In this document: piece by piece, positions 15,718-24,650 of the stretch
Numbering within the stretch: position 1 is the stretch's first letter
How the letters are laid out: each line of letters starts with the position of its first letter
Assembly: GCF_900098925.1 (NCBI RefSeq)
Contig: NZ_LT622356.1
Span: 50,040 to 114,039 of the forward strand
Direction: 5' to 3'
Source: Bacillus massiliglaciei
GTDB taxonomy: Bacteria; Bacillota; Bacilli; Bacillales; DSM-1321
Length of the DNA stretch: 64,000 nt
Position numbers and translations under genes: made by a program
The notes under the pieces: model-generated
What the model saw: only the letters and a program-made list of their open reading frames with translations
Database searches by the model: none
Told to the model about the DNA's origin: nothing

Positions 15718-15739
15718 AAAACGAAATGATTCTGATTTA
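15718..15739. promoter_or_regulatory. Zur-like box A
   Basis: AACGAAATGATTCTGATTT matches 10 of 14 positions of the Zur 7-1-7 consensus. It lies beyond the repeat in the divergent space between rpmG and the methionine-synthase-like gene. A Fur-type reading is less good but not excluded. Confidence 0.4.
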
Positions 15740-15783
15740 AGTCAGATAGCTGCCTGACTATAAAACTGCTCGCCCACTATTAT

Positions 15784-15804
15784 AAATCGAAATCATTCTT
15801 ATTT
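15784..15804. promoter_or_regulatory. Zur-like box B
   Basis: AAATCGAAATCATTCTTATT resembles the AAATCGTAATNATTACGATTT pattern, with 10 of 14 core positions matching. Together with box A it suggests metal control of rpmG, the + strand gene, or both. Weaker than the rpsN box. Confidence 0.4.
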
Positions 15805-15925
15805 GCAACCCTTACGCACTAAAACTTTTTTCTTCAATAATATGAATTTTTTAATAATTTATCTCGTATTATGTCCTATTTCCGATATAATAGGTGTAAT
15901 ATCGATGAAGAGGAGTGTACAGCAT

Positions 15926-17029
15926 ATGACAACGATTGTAACTACAGGACCTTTCCGTGCAGATCATGTCGGAAGTTTTTTACGCCCCAAAGCGCTTAAG
16001 GAAGCACGTGCGCAGAAAAAGGCGGGCACAATAACAGCAGAACAGCTGCGTGCCATAGAGGATGAAGAAATCCGGAAGCTTGTCGAAAAACAAAAAGAGG
16101 CCGGACTGCAGGCTGTGACGGATGGCGAATTCAGACGGTCATGGTGGCATTTCGACTTTCTGTCTGACCTTGTCGGCGTGGAGATGTACCAAGCAGAATC
16201 GGGCATCAAGTTCAATGGCGTAGAAACGAAGGCTGACGGCATTAAGGTGACCGGAAAGATTGATTTCAAGGACCATCCGGTGATTGAAGATTTCAAATTC
16301 CTTCAAAGCATCGCCGGTGACCATGTGGCCAAATACCCGATTCCAAGTCCGAACATGCTGTTATACCGGGCAAAATTTGAAGAAGGCGTTTATGAAGATA
16401 AGGAAGAATTATTCCATGACCTAACAGCCGCTTATCAAAAAGCAATTCAGGCTTTCTATGAAGCGGGATGCCGCTACCTGCAGCTGGATGATACGTCGTG
16501 GGCGCAATTCTTTTCACAGGAAAGCCTGGACAAGATCAAGGCCCGCGGAGAAGATCCGGATGAATTGGCCCAGCTGTCAGCAAGAGCGATTAATGAGTCA
16601 ATCAAGTACAAGCCGGAGGATATGGTCATCACAATGCATATCTGCCGAGGAAACTTCCAGTCAACCTTTACATCAAGGGGCGGATATGACAATGTTTCAG
16701 AAGTCATTTTCGGCCAATTGAATGTGGACGGGCTGTTTCTTGAATTTGATGATGAGCGTTCCGGCGGGTTCGAACCATTGAAGCATGTGAACCGCGATGA
16801 TTTACAAATCGTTCTCGGGCTTGTCACATCCAAGTTCGCTGACCTTGAGGACCCTGAGCGCATCCGGGAAAGAATTCGTGAAGCAAGCGAATATGTCAGC
16901 CTGGATCAGCTTTGCCTGAGCCCTCAATGCGGCTTCGCCTCCACCGAGGAAGGCAACCTTATCACAGAGGAAGACCAATGGAACAAAGTCCGCCATGTCG
17001 TCAGCATTGCTGAGTCTGTGTGGAAATAA
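15926..17029 (+). CDS. MetE C-terminal-domain-like methyltransferase (YxjG/YxjH type)
   Basis: 367 residues from MTTIVTTGPFRADHVGSFLR (ATG with GAGGAG upstream, rather than starts 120 bases earlier). It is a single barrel homologous to the catalytic half of cobalamin-independent methionine synthase: DGEFRRSWWHFDFL, LQLDDTSWAQFF, zinc-site elements HICRGN and SPQCGFAS, and LEFDDERSGGFEPL. Relatives YxjG/YxjH are linked to methionine metabolism, but B. subtilis copies have an S-box leader and none is visible here. The methyl donor is not known from sequence. A bidirectional terminator follows. Confidence 0.85.
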   Translation: MTTIVTTGPFRADHVGSFLRPKALKEARAQKKAGTITAEQLRAIEDEEIRKLVEKQKEAGLQAVTDGEFRRSWWHFDFLSDLVGVEMYQAESGIKFNGVETKADGIKVTGKIDFKDHPVIEDFKFLQSIAGDHVAKYPIPSPNMLLYRAKFEEGVYEDKEELFHDLTAAYQKAIQAFYEAGCRYLQLDDTSWAQFFSQESLDKIKARGEDPDELAQLSARAINESIKYKPEDMVITMHICRGNFQSTFTSRGGYDNVSEVIFGQLNVDGLFLEFDDERSGGFEPLKHVNRDDLQIVLGLVTSKFADLEDPERIRERIREASEYVSLDQLCLSPQCGFASTEEGNLITEEDQWNKVRHVVSIAESVWK

Positions 17030-17035
17030 GAACTT

Positions 17036-17078
17036 ATAAAAAACCCCCGCTGTCCTGTACGGCGGGGATTTTATTTTT
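17036..17078. terminator. Bidirectional terminator between convergent genes
   Basis: CCCCCGC...GCGGGG stem with A-run before and ATTTTATTTTT after, between the converging methyltransferase-like and CdaR-type genes. Confidence 0.8.
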
Positions 17079-18252
17079 GCCTGGTGAGAGTCCGGACGGA
17101 ATACTCCCCCTTTTCCCCGCTCACATGTTTTTGGTTATGATAAAAGTGGACTGCCAGATAAAAAAAGGCAATCCCTTCTGTCTTTCTCGGATCAATGCCT
17201 GTCAGCTCCTTAATTTGCTTCAGGCGGTAATGAAGCGAGTTAATGTGCAGATGCATCGCTTTCGCCGTGTCTTTAATCGAAAGGTTCTGCTCAAGGAAGG
17301 TCTGGAGCGTTTCCAATAAGTCATGTGATTCCAGCAAGGTGCACAGCGTCCGCTTCATGAACTCCTCCTGGATTTGAGAAGGGATTTCTTCTAAAATCAC
17401 ATCAAGCATCAGGTCTTCATAGAACACGGCTTCCTGCCGTTTTTCCGCAATTTTCAGCGCCTTCTTGGCTTCAGTAAAGGATGGCTGAATCACATTCGAT
17501 TGGGCCGCCCTGCCGATTCCCGCAAACACCTTCATGTTATAGCGGAACAGGTAATTTTGCTGGATTTCCTTCAATTGAATCTCGAATTCCTTTCGGCTGA
17601 AGCTCGTTTCAAAACTTTTGACAATCAGGTACTTCCCCTGCCCCCAGCGGACAATAAACGTGTGATCCGAGGAAAAATGCCTGGCGAACAATTCGAACAT
17701 ATCCTTTTGAATCCAGTTGGCCTCACTTTCCTGCACATGGCTGATATCCAGCTGGAGCATACAGCAGACATGCCGATGATCCATCGGGATGCCAAGCAGT
17801 CTCCCCCGCTCAATGAATTCCTCATCGATGGCTTTTTCATTCACCCATTCATAGCAATAGGACTCAAGCGATCTCATCTTCCATTCCAGCTGTTCAGTCA
17901 TATAGGCTTCCCGGATGATCAGCTCGGTCATTTTCCGGATGACCTCGGCATAAGGCTCGACCGTTTTGGGTCTGCCGGTAATCCCAATCACCCCGACAAT
18001 CGACGTTCCGAGCATGACCGGCATATTGATTCCTTCCCTGACACCTTTCAATGTATGTACCATTGTTTCATCGATATGAAGCCTTTTCTTTGTGTCCAGC
18101 ACCCGATTTGCGCCCTCATGATAGGTGCCGATCCGATCTTCCTGGGTCGAGGCGATAATCATGGAATGCTGATCGACGACAATGAGGTCTTCCTTCAGCA
18201 CCTGGCAGACTTCCTGGACGATTTTCCCTGCTAATTCCGGCAGTAAGTTCAA
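17071..18252 (-). CDS. CdaR/PucR-family transcriptional regulator
   Basis: 393 residues from a TTG at 18252 (LNLLPELAGKIVQEVCQVLK) directly after GGAGAGGAGGGGAG. The N-terminal ~130 residues form a sugar-diacid-recognition (CdaR) domain (DLIVVDQHSMIIASTQEDRI, GINMPVMLGTSIVGVIGITG). A GGDEF-like middle follows, then the C-terminal PucR helix-turn-helix (LEQNLSIKDTAKAMHLHINS, HYRLKQIKELTGID). Regulators of this kind sense small acids such as glycerate or glycolate. It heads in the same direction as the DJ-1, DUF59, amidohydrolase and glycolate oxidase genes upstream, so it may control them. Confidence 0.85.
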   Translation of the reverse strand: MNLLPELAGKIVQEVCQVLKEDLIVVDQHSMIIASTQEDRIGTYHEGANRVLDTKKRLHIDETMVHTLKGVREGINMPVMLGTSIVGVIGITGRPKTVEPYAEVIRKMTELIIREAYMTEQLEWKMRSLESYCYEWVNEKAIDEEFIERGRLLGIPMDHRHVCCMLQLDISHVQESEANWIQKDMFELFARHFSSDHTFIVRWGQGKYLIVKSFETSFSRKEFEIQLKEIQQNYLFRYNMKVFAGIGRAAQSNVIQPSFTEAKKALKIAEKRQEAVFYEDLMLDVILEEIPSQIQEEFMKRTLCTLLESHDLLETLQTFLEQNLSIKDTAKAMHLHINSLHYRLKQIKELTGIDPRKTEGIAFFYLAVHFYHNQKHVSGEKGEYSVRTLTRQK

Positions 18253-18326
18253 TGATGCTCCCCTCCTCTCCGGGTGATCGAAAACAGGACCTATGCATCC
18301 ATGTGCATAAGCCCTGCCCCTTTTTA

Positions 18327-18899
18327 TTAAACTGCTGCTTCCTTTTTCACATTCAGCAGCTTGAAAAATTCCTTCATGAAGCCCGGCAGATCCGGCCATG
18401 CATGCCCTGAAACGATATTGCCGTCGACATGGAGCATCTTTTCTACATAGGTAGCACCCGCCGCTTCCACTTCTGGCCGGCAGGCGGAATAGGCGGTCAT
18501 TTCTCTGCCCTGGATGTGCTCACGTACCGTCGTCAGAACAAGCTGGCCATGGCAGATGACGCCAAGCGGTTTGTCTTCTTTCAGAAAATGGGCGGTGATA
18601 TCCCGGATCTTTTGATTCATCCGGATGTATTCCGGGGCCCGTCCTCCCGGGATGATCAGGCCGTCAAAGTCTGCCGGATTGATATCATCGACGGCGGCAT
18701 GCGCTTCGATTTTATATCCCCATTTTTCCGTGAACGTGTCCATTTCCGGAAGAAAATCATGCACAACGGTCTGCAGCTTCTTTTTCACAGGCGAAGCAAT
18801 GGTACACTCGATTTCTTCTTCGATACAGCGGTAATACGGATAGAAGACTTCCAACGCCTCGACTGCATCACCGGTTACAATCAATACCTTTTTACTCAT
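18327..18899 (-). CDS. DJ-1/PfpI-family protein
   Basis: 190 residues, MSKKVLIVTGDAVEALEVFY. Class I glutamine amidotransferase-like fold with LIIPGGRAPEYIR and the nucleophile elbow VICHGQ (Cys116, His117), ending NIVSGHAWPDLPGFMKEFFK. Family members include deglycase- or glyoxalase-like enzymes, stress proteins and isocyanide hydratases, so the substrate cannot be told. It is 27 bases downstream of the DUF59 gene and likely in the same transcript as the amidohydrolase. Confidence 0.82.
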   Translation of the reverse strand: MSKKVLIVTGDAVEALEVFYPYYRCIEEEIECTIASPVKKKLQTVVHDFLPEMDTFTEKWGYKIEAHAAVDDINPADFDGLIIPGGRAPEYIRMNQKIRDITAHFLKEDKPLGVICHGQLVLTTVREHIQGREMTAYSACRPEVEAAGATYVEKMLHVDGNIVSGHAWPDLPGFMKEFFKLLNVKKEAAV

Positions 18900-18926
18900 T
18901 CCGATACCCCATTTCCATTTATTTTT

Positions 18927-19640
18927 TTATGCCAATGGCACAGTATTGCTGTTCTTTGGCTCAAGCCCGTACCTTGCTTCAAGGAGCCCCCTGCAATAGT
19001 AGGCGTTAAATTCCATGTTCATCCTGGTCCGCTTAGCCCCGTGAAGGTAATCCATGAACTCCTCCTCACTGAGAGGCTTGTCCTCGGGAGTGGTGACGGC
19101 GATGCCGCTTGTATGGTTCAGCCGCTCTTTTTTCTCCAGATAGCGTTCCCTCACTTCCCTGCCTTCTGCGTCCAGTGTCATTGCCTCCAGCTGATTTACT
19201 GTCAACTCAATAATGCGGCGCCGGGTCATGCCGGTTTTCATCAGATAGCGCATCAGCTTTTCCTGCCTGGCATAATAAGCCTTAATATTGAATGTCTTTC
19301 TCAGCTCGCCCAGATTGCCGTCGGTAAGTTTTTTAAAAGACTCACTGAAACTCACACCGGCATTGGCGCCCTTATTGATTTCTTCGGAAGCGCAGTGATC
19401 GATCAGGTTCACTTCCACTTCCTGCACCCAATCCAGCTCCGTAATCGCAGCCTGGATATCCTCCGCCATAATATAAGCGAAATTCGGGGAACACCAATAC
19501 GTAGGCAGACGGAATATCACCTTGACTTTTCCTTTTGAAATGACGATCCCTTCAATGAACCCCAGTTCCGGCAAAGACTGATCCAGTTCCGGATCATATA
19601 CCTTCTCCAGCTGTGCATTGACTTCTTCAATCTTGTTCAA
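18927..19640 (-). CDS. DUF59/MIP18-type metal-sulfur cluster assembly protein with extra C-terminal domain
   Basis: 237 residues. The first ~85 are a MIP18/PaaD-like domain (VYDPELDQSLPELGFIEGIV, FRLPTYWCSPNFAY, VEVNLIDHCASEE) that in relatives helps insert iron-sulfur or other metal centres. A ~150-residue helical extension follows (RRRIIELTVNQLEAMTLDAE) that is not part of the usual family. It is 20 bases downstream of the amidohydrolase gene. From memory, a like pair (amidohydrolase plus DUF59) accompanies propane-type di-iron monooxygenases in actinobacteria, but no such oxygenase is present here. Confidence 0.75.
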   Translation of the reverse strand: MNKIEEVNAQLEKVYDPELDQSLPELGFIEGIVISKGKVKVIFRLPTYWCSPNFAYIMAEDIQAAITELDWVQEVEVNLIDHCASEEINKGANAGVSFSESFKKLTDGNLGELRKTFNIKAYYARQEKLMRYLMKTGMTRRRIIELTVNQLEAMTLDAEGREVRERYLEKKERLNHTSGIAVTTPEDKPLSEEEFMDYLHGAKRTRMNMEFNAYYCRGLLEARYGLEPKNSNTVPLA

Positions 19641-19660
19641 GGACTATCCACCTCCTGTTT

Positions 19661-20683
19661 TTACATGATCGGAGCTGAGGCTGAATCGGAATGAAACTTG
19701 CGCTTCATGGCCTCCAGATCCACGTTATAAAGCCTTGCGGCGTTTTCAGCCATGATTTTCTTTTTGACCGGCAGGCTGAGGGTGACGCCCATTTCTTCCT
19801 CAATGTCTTTTGGCAGCTCAAATTCCATGAATTTTTCAATCAGCCATTTCGGCTCCCAAATGGCATAGTCGCTTCCGAATAGGATTCGGTCTTCATCAAG
19901 CCAGTACAGGAGCTCGCCGATGATTTCAGCAAAGTAGCGCGGCCGCGTATGGATCAGGGCATTTGCTACAGCCAGTCCTGCATACACATTCTTTTCCTGT
20001 GTGGCAATCCAGCAAAAATCCTCCAGGCGCGGCAGGCCGACATGCTCTACGATGAAGTTCAATTCCGGGAAACAGCTTGCCGCATCATCCACATCCGCTA
20101 CATCGAAGGCATCCCGGTTCAGCGGGGTAACGGTCGGTCCTTTATGCACATGAATATTCTTAATTCCGAGCTGCTGGCATTTCTCCAGGTAGCGTTTGGC
20201 TGAGTCATCAGACAGCTTGTACCCTTTGGAATCGCCGTGCCAGTCAGCTGTATAAAGCTTGATTCCCTGCCACTTATAGCGCTCATGCATTTCCTCGAGC
20301 CTCTCCAGCCCCCGCTCGCCATGCCTTGGATCAAATGTTCCATTGCAGATGAACCGTCCCGGATACTGTTTGGCCATCCGGTCATTAGCTTCGAAATCCC
20401 CGAATCCGTTTCGATAAAACTCCCGTAAATACACCGGCTGGAAAATCGCCATATCGGCATAGCCGTTTTCAATGACATCCCTCACCAACCGCTCGGGAGA
20501 ATACTTGACGAATTCATCCTTATCCCACAGATACTCTTTCGGGCTCAAATTGGTATGGTAATCATAAAAACAGCTTATGAACTGCTCCCCGTGAATATTC
20601 AGCTGATTTTCCTTGCTCCCGTCCCATAAGGCAATATGCGCATCAATGATAAAAATCTCTTCCCCGTCCTTCGTCTTATACAT
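19661..20683 (-). CDS. Amidohydrolase-family (amidohydrolase 2) metal-dependent hydrolase
   Basis: 340 residues from MYKTKDGEEIFIIDAHIALW. The ATG six bases earlier overlaps the AAAGGAGG site and is unlikely. TIM-barrel features: IDAHIALW with the first metal-binding His, GIKLYTADWHG, HVHKGP, FIVEHVGLPR and the GSDYAIWEP Asp at the end of strand 8. This is the ACMSD/amidohydrolase_2 group, which decarboxylates or hydrolyses cyclic and aromatic acids. It forms a pair with the DUF59 gene. The reaction is unknown. Confidence 0.82.
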   Translation of the reverse strand: MYKTKDGEEIFIIDAHIALWDGSKENQLNIHGEQFISCFYDYHTNLSPKEYLWDKDEFVKYSPERLVRDVIENGYADMAIFQPVYLREFYRNGFGDFEANDRMAKQYPGRFICNGTFDPRHGERGLERLEEMHERYKWQGIKLYTADWHGDSKGYKLSDDSAKRYLEKCQQLGIKNIHVHKGPTVTPLNRDAFDVADVDDAASCFPELNFIVEHVGLPRLEDFCWIATQEKNVYAGLAVANALIHTRPRYFAEIIGELLYWLDEDRILFGSDYAIWEPKWLIEKFMEFELPKDIEEEMGVTLSLPVKKKIMAENAARLYNVDLEAMKRKFHSDSASAPIM

Positions 20684-20849
20684 GTTCATCCTCCTTTATT
20701 GAAAACGCTGTCATTTTCTCCAAATAGGTGACTGTATACTCTGCTTATTCAAGTAGATTATAAGATACAGGGAATTGGTTTAATAGGTGTGTTTCTCTAA
20801 AAATGGATGTCCAATTGATGTAAAATTTTGGATGTTCACCCAAAGCACT

Positions 20850-20882
20850 GCACTCTAGTTGTCTATTATTATACTAGAGTGC
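20850..20882. repeat. 9-bp inverted repeat across the glcF stop codon
   Basis: GCACTCTAG and CTAGAGTGC separated by 15 bases. One arm encodes the last residues of GlcF. No T-run follows on either strand, so it is a poor terminator. It may be a protein-binding site or an RNA-stabilising hairpin. Confidence 0.45.
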
Positions 20883-22239
20883 GGTTTACCGAAACAGATT
20901 CCTTTTTACTATTTTTTCCATTCTTGTGTGCTTCCAAAAGCAAATCGGCCAGATGTACAGCCCGTACCTGCCCCGTAAGCCCCTCCCGCTCAATGCCCAG
21001 CTTCATCTGAAGCAGGCAGCCCGGATTTCCGGTTACAATCGTTGCCGCTTCGGCCGCTTTCGCCTGTTCCATCTTCCTGTCAAGAATCTGCATTGACATG
21101 TCGCTTTCCACGATATTATAGATGCCGGCGGATCCGCAGCAGCGGTCACTGTCCTTCATCTCTCGGAATTCAATCCCCTCGATGGCCTGAAGAAGGCGCC
21201 GCGGCTCGCTTCCCACCTTCATGACATTCCGGAGGTGGCAGGAATCCTGGTAAGTGACCGTCTGGGAATCAAGCGAAAGCGGCTGTTCATGAAACTCCAG
21301 CTCTACGAGGATTTCGCTGATATCTTTGATCTTTCCGACGAAAGCTTCTGCCCGCTCCTTCCATTCCGGCTCCTCCTTCAATAAGTAGCCGTAGTCGATT
21401 AAATAAGCGCCGCAGCCCCCGGCATTCGTGATAATATAATCGGCTCCGGTCTGTTCGAAGGCCGCAATGTTCCGCTTGGCCAAATCCTTGGCCAGATCCT
21501 TCTCGCCGCTGTGTCCGTGCAGGGCGCCGCAGCATGTCTGCTGTTTTGGGATGACAATCTCGCAGCCTGCCAGCTGGAGCAGTTCTGTCGTCGCCTGATT
21601 GGTCGGCAGGAACATCGTATCCATGAGGCAGCCTGAAAAAAAGGCGGCTTTCGCTTTCGTTTCCTGCTTGCTCTCCAGTTCCCGCGGACGGTTCTTCATC
21701 TCCTTCAGCGAAGGCACCTGCGGCAGGATTTTTTCCATCGCCGCAAGAGATTCCGGGAAGAGCTTCATGACCCCCATTTTATTTACGGCCGTTTTCAGGC
21801 CCGTATTCTGGTACATATGAAGCAGGCCGACCATGGTCCTCATCCGCTTTGGATGCGGGAACATCCCCTTAAACACAGCGCGCTTCATCATCCTGGCCGG
21901 AAGCGGCGCCTTCTTGTTCTGATTGATGATGTCCCTTGCCTCCTCCAGCAAATGGCCGTATGTGACGCCCGAAGGACAGACCGGCTCGCACGCCCGGCAT
22001 CCCAAACAAAGCTCCAGACTCCGCTCCACTTCTTCATCCGGCTCGATGACCCCGTCGACGACTCCCTTCATCAAGGCGATCCGGCCCCGAGGGGAATGGG
22101 CTTCCTGATAACCCGATTCAAGATAGGTAGGACAGCTCGGCAGACAAAAGCCGCATTTCATGCAGTTAAGCAGCTGATCCTGATCCATCCGTTCCTGAAA
22201 CGATTGCTCAATGCTTTTCCGCTCTTCAACACTCGTCAT
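20869..22239 (-). CDS. glcF: Glycolate oxidase iron-sulfur subunit
   Basis: 456 residues. Two ferredoxin-type 4Fe-4S motifs (CMKCGFCLPSCP and CLGCRACEPVCP) in the first 110, then two CCG domains (QQTCCGALHGHSGE, SDRCCGSAGIYNI) that bind a further cluster or quinone-side site. It passes electrons from the FAD subunit to the respiratory chain during oxidation of glycolate or another 2-hydroxy acid. ATG overlaps the glcD stop by four bases, so the two are translated together. A GlcE subunit is absent, as in most bacilli. Confidence 0.9.
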   Translation of the reverse strand: MTSVEERKSIEQSFQERMDQDQLLNCMKCGFCLPSCPTYLESGYQEAHSPRGRIALMKGVVDGVIEPDEEVERSLELCLGCRACEPVCPSGVTYGHLLEEARDIINQNKKAPLPARMMKRAVFKGMFPHPKRMRTMVGLLHMYQNTGLKTAVNKMGVMKLFPESLAAMEKILPQVPSLKEMKNRPRELESKQETKAKAAFFSGCLMDTMFLPTNQATTELLQLAGCEIVIPKQQTCCGALHGHSGEKDLAKDLAKRNIAAFEQTGADYIITNAGGCGAYLIDYGYLLKEEPEWKERAEAFVGKIKDISEILVELEFHEQPLSLDSQTVTYQDSCHLRNVMKVGSEPRRLLQAIEGIEFREMKDSDRCCGSAGIYNIVESDMSMQILDRKMEQAKAAEAATIVTGNPGCLLQMKLGIEREGLTGQVRAVHLADLLLEAHKNGKNSKKESVSVNRTLV

Positions 22240-23648
22240 GAAGTCACCACCACCCGTTTCCGGACATCGCCGGCAAAGATTTTCCCCGGATTTAAAAGAT
22301 TATGCGGATCCAGGGCCTGCTTAATCTGTTTCATCACAAGAACGCCTTCTTTTCCCATTTTCATCTCCAGATACGGAGCCTTCATCGCGCCGACCCCATG
22401 CTCGCCGGTAATGGTGCCGCCAAGCTCGACTGCCTTTTTAAAAATCTCCTCAAAGGCCTGTTCCACCCGCTCAATCTCCTCTTTATTCCGCGCATCGGTC
22501 GGACAGGTCGGATGGAGATTGCCGTCACCCGCATGGCCAAACGTACAGATGGAAAGCTTGTACTTTTGGGCGATTTCATTAATGGCCACAACCATCGTCG
22601 CAATTTCCGAACGGGGCACGGTCGCATCCTCCAAAATGGTCGTCGGCTTCAGCCGCGCCAATGCCGACAGAGCCGTTCTCCTTGCAGCCGTCAGCGCCTC
22701 GGCCTCCTGGGCTGACTGGGCGACTTCCATGGAAAGGGCCCCGTTCTCAAGGCAGATCGCATTGATGCTCTCCATGTCCCGCTTGACCTGTTCCGCCTCC
22801 CCGTCCTGTTCAATCAACAGCACGGCTGCCACATCCGTCGGCAGGCCGATCTGGGCATAATCCTCGACAACCCGCAGTGTCGGCTGATCCAAGAACTCCA
22901 ATGTTGACGGAATAATCTGATTTTTAATGATCCGGGATACCGAACGGGCGGCCTCCTCCAAGTCCTGATAAAGCGCCAATGCCGTCATCTTCATCTTTGG
23001 CTTAGGAATGAGCTTCAGAATCGCCTCTGTCACAACACCGAGCGTTCCTTCCGATCCGACCATCAGCCTCGTCAAATCATATCCGGCCACGTCCTTCGCA
23101 AGCTTGCCGCCGGTGCGGATGATATCTCCATTGGCCATAACGACCGTCAGGCCCAGCACATAGTCACGGGTCACCCCATACTTCAATCCCCTAAGACCGC
23201 CGGAATTCTCGCTGATATTGCCGCCGATGGTCGATATTTTCATAGAACCAGGATCAGGCGGATAAAAAAGCCCCCTCATCTCGACTGCCTGGATCAAATC
23301 CTGCGTGACAAGTCCAGGCTGCACCGTTACCGTTAAATTCTCTTCATCGATCTCCACGATTTTATTCATATGCTTAAACAGCAGGACAATCCCGCCCTGG
23401 ACCGGACACGTGCCCGCGCTCAGGTTTGTTCCCGATCCTCTTGGGACAATCGGTACCTGATGCTCACTGCAAAGTTTCAGCACTTCAGCGACTTCCTCTG
23501 TGCTCCGCGGTGATACGACCGCGTCCGGCATCGCCTGGAACTGCGGGGTCGCGTCATAGGAATAGGCGTAGCAGCTCACTTTCGAATCCTCCACATTCTC
23601 TCTTCCGACTAGTTGCATCAAGCTTTCTTTCAGTTCATTCGCAATCAT
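22236..23648 (-). CDS. glcD: Glycolate oxidase FAD subunit
   Basis: About 470 residues from MIANELKESLMQLVGRENVE (ATG 23648 fits family N-termini. ATGs up to 165 bases earlier are possible). FAD_binding_4 domain with VPIVPRGSGTNLSAGTCP, GGNISENSGGLRGLKYG, then the oxidase C-terminal domain with TFGHAGDGNLHP and the active-site GEHGVGAMK. Oxidises glycolate to glyoxylate (D-lactate is a common alternative in this family). Operon with glcF, and the CdaR-type regulator 4 kb downstream is a candidate controller. Confidence 0.9.
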   Translation of the reverse strand: MIANELKESLMQLVGRENVEDSKVSCYAYSYDATPQFQAMPDAVVSPRSTEEVAEVLKLCSEHQVPIVPRGSGTNLSAGTCPVQGGIVLLFKHMNKIVEIDEENLTVTVQPGLVTQDLIQAVEMRGLFYPPDPGSMKISTIGGNISENSGGLRGLKYGVTRDYVLGLTVVMANGDIIRTGGKLAKDVAGYDLTRLMVGSEGTLGVVTEAILKLIPKPKMKMTALALYQDLEEAARSVSRIIKNQIIPSTLEFLDQPTLRVVEDYAQIGLPTDVAAVLLIEQDGEAEQVKRDMESINAICLENGALSMEVAQSAQEAEALTAARRTALSALARLKPTTILEDATVPRSEIATMVVAINEIAQKYKLSICTFGHAGDGNLHPTCPTDARNKEEIERVEQAFEEIFKKAVELGGTITGEHGVGAMKAPYLEMKMGKEGVLVMKQIKQALDPHNLLNPGKIFAGDVRKRVVVTS

Positions 23649-23885
23649 CGCTCCACATCCCATCCATCGAGTTATCTTCTTCATCTTGCCTTCATTGTAG
23701 TAGAGTTCATTCTCGAAAACTATGGATGAATGTTTAAAAAAAGAACTGGAAAATGCCCTTTTATTGGATGAATATACAAAGAAGAAGTCCCCAGAAACTG
23801 AATAAACATCCAAAAGAAGAATTGTAGATTTCCTGAATCATCAGTATAATTATGGAAAACAGAAGTGCATGCCATTGAAATCGCA

Positions 23886-24014
23886 ATGCAAGAATCCCTT
23901 CAATATGTATGGCTTGCCATCATTATCTTGCTGATCATCCAATTTGGAGGGAAAACCCCCAATGGCAGAGATGGTTTCTTACGTTATGTTTTCCGCCATT
24001 TTGGCCGTCCGTAA
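23886..24014 (+). CDS. Possible small membrane protein
   Basis: 42 codons, MQESLQYVWLAIIILLIIQF then a basic tail GRDGFLRYVFRHFGRP. One clear membrane helix followed by an Arg-rich tail gives it the look of a real small protein. No good ribosome site precedes it and a GTG at 23865 is an alternative start. Not recognised. Confidence 0.35.
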   Translation: MQESLQYVWLAIIILLIIQFGGKTPNGRDGFLRYVFRHFGRP

Positions 24015-24095
24015 ATTCTTTGTTCATTTCTTTATTGAAAAATATAAGAGGGGATGCACCTTAACTAAAACAGAAGATAAATACCGGAGGATAAA

Positions 24096-24513
24096 GATGC
24101 CATTCATTTTTAGAACATCCACACTGGAAGACATCACAGCGCTGCTGGCCATACAGCAGGCAGCGTTTCAGGAAGACCTGGAAAAATATGAAGACTTTGA
24201 AACCAGCCCAGCTTGTGAAACGCCTGAGAAGCTGGAAGAAAACATCCATACCTATCATCATTTCACGATTTTAGACGGCGAAACGATTATTGGCGCGATT
24301 GATGTAAGAGGCCATCAGGAGCATAGACACATCGATAAACTGTTTATTGCCCCGTCCTATCAAAATAAAGGCGCAGGTACCGCTGCGATGGAATTCCTTA
24401 AGAACCAATTTCCGGATGCCCAGCGATGGTCGCTGTATACGCCTTCTTTAAGTTTTCGGAACCATCATTTTTATGAAAAATCCGGCTTTACCAAGAAAAA
24501 GAGACTGCGCTGA
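24096..24513 (+). CDS. GNAT-family N-acetyltransferase, C-terminus frameshifted
   Basis: 138 residues from MPFIFRTSTLEDITALLAIQ with GGAGG upstream. Typical GNAT parts: TIIGAIDVR strand 4, IDKLFIAPSYQNKGAGTAAM (acetyl-CoA loop Q..G.G), and LYTPSLSFRNHHFYEKSGF. The frame then ends KKKRLR-stop. In the next frame the expected tail continues ETALTPKLLLFKYEKAVECP to a stop at 24599, which is the normal GNAT ending. So one base is gained or lost in the AAGAAAAAG run. The core is complete and the enzyme may still work. Acceptor substrate unknown. Confidence 0.75.
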
Positions 24514-24650
24514 CACCTAAGCTGCTGCTCTTTAAATATGAAAAAGCAGTGGAATGTCCGGTGATGATTGCTCCGGACTCATCGAAAACGCTCGAATAGG
24601 AAGACTTAAGGGCGGAGCCTGCCCATACATCGCAGCCCGCCCGTTTGTTT

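Noticed and set aside
15720..15925. SAM (S-box) riboswitch before the YxjG/YxjH-like gene
   Set aside because: B. subtilis homologues have one, so I looked. The conserved S-box core and a terminator/anti-terminator pair are not present.
18429..19538. Long + strand open frame opposite the DJ-1 and DUF59 genes
   Set aside because: Antisense shadow of two clear genes. No family features or start signals.
20800..23830. Shared GAACATCCAAAA-like elements before the amidohydrolase and glcD genes as CdaR sites
   Set aside because: Only two loose matches in opposite orientations to transcription. Too weak to claim an operator.
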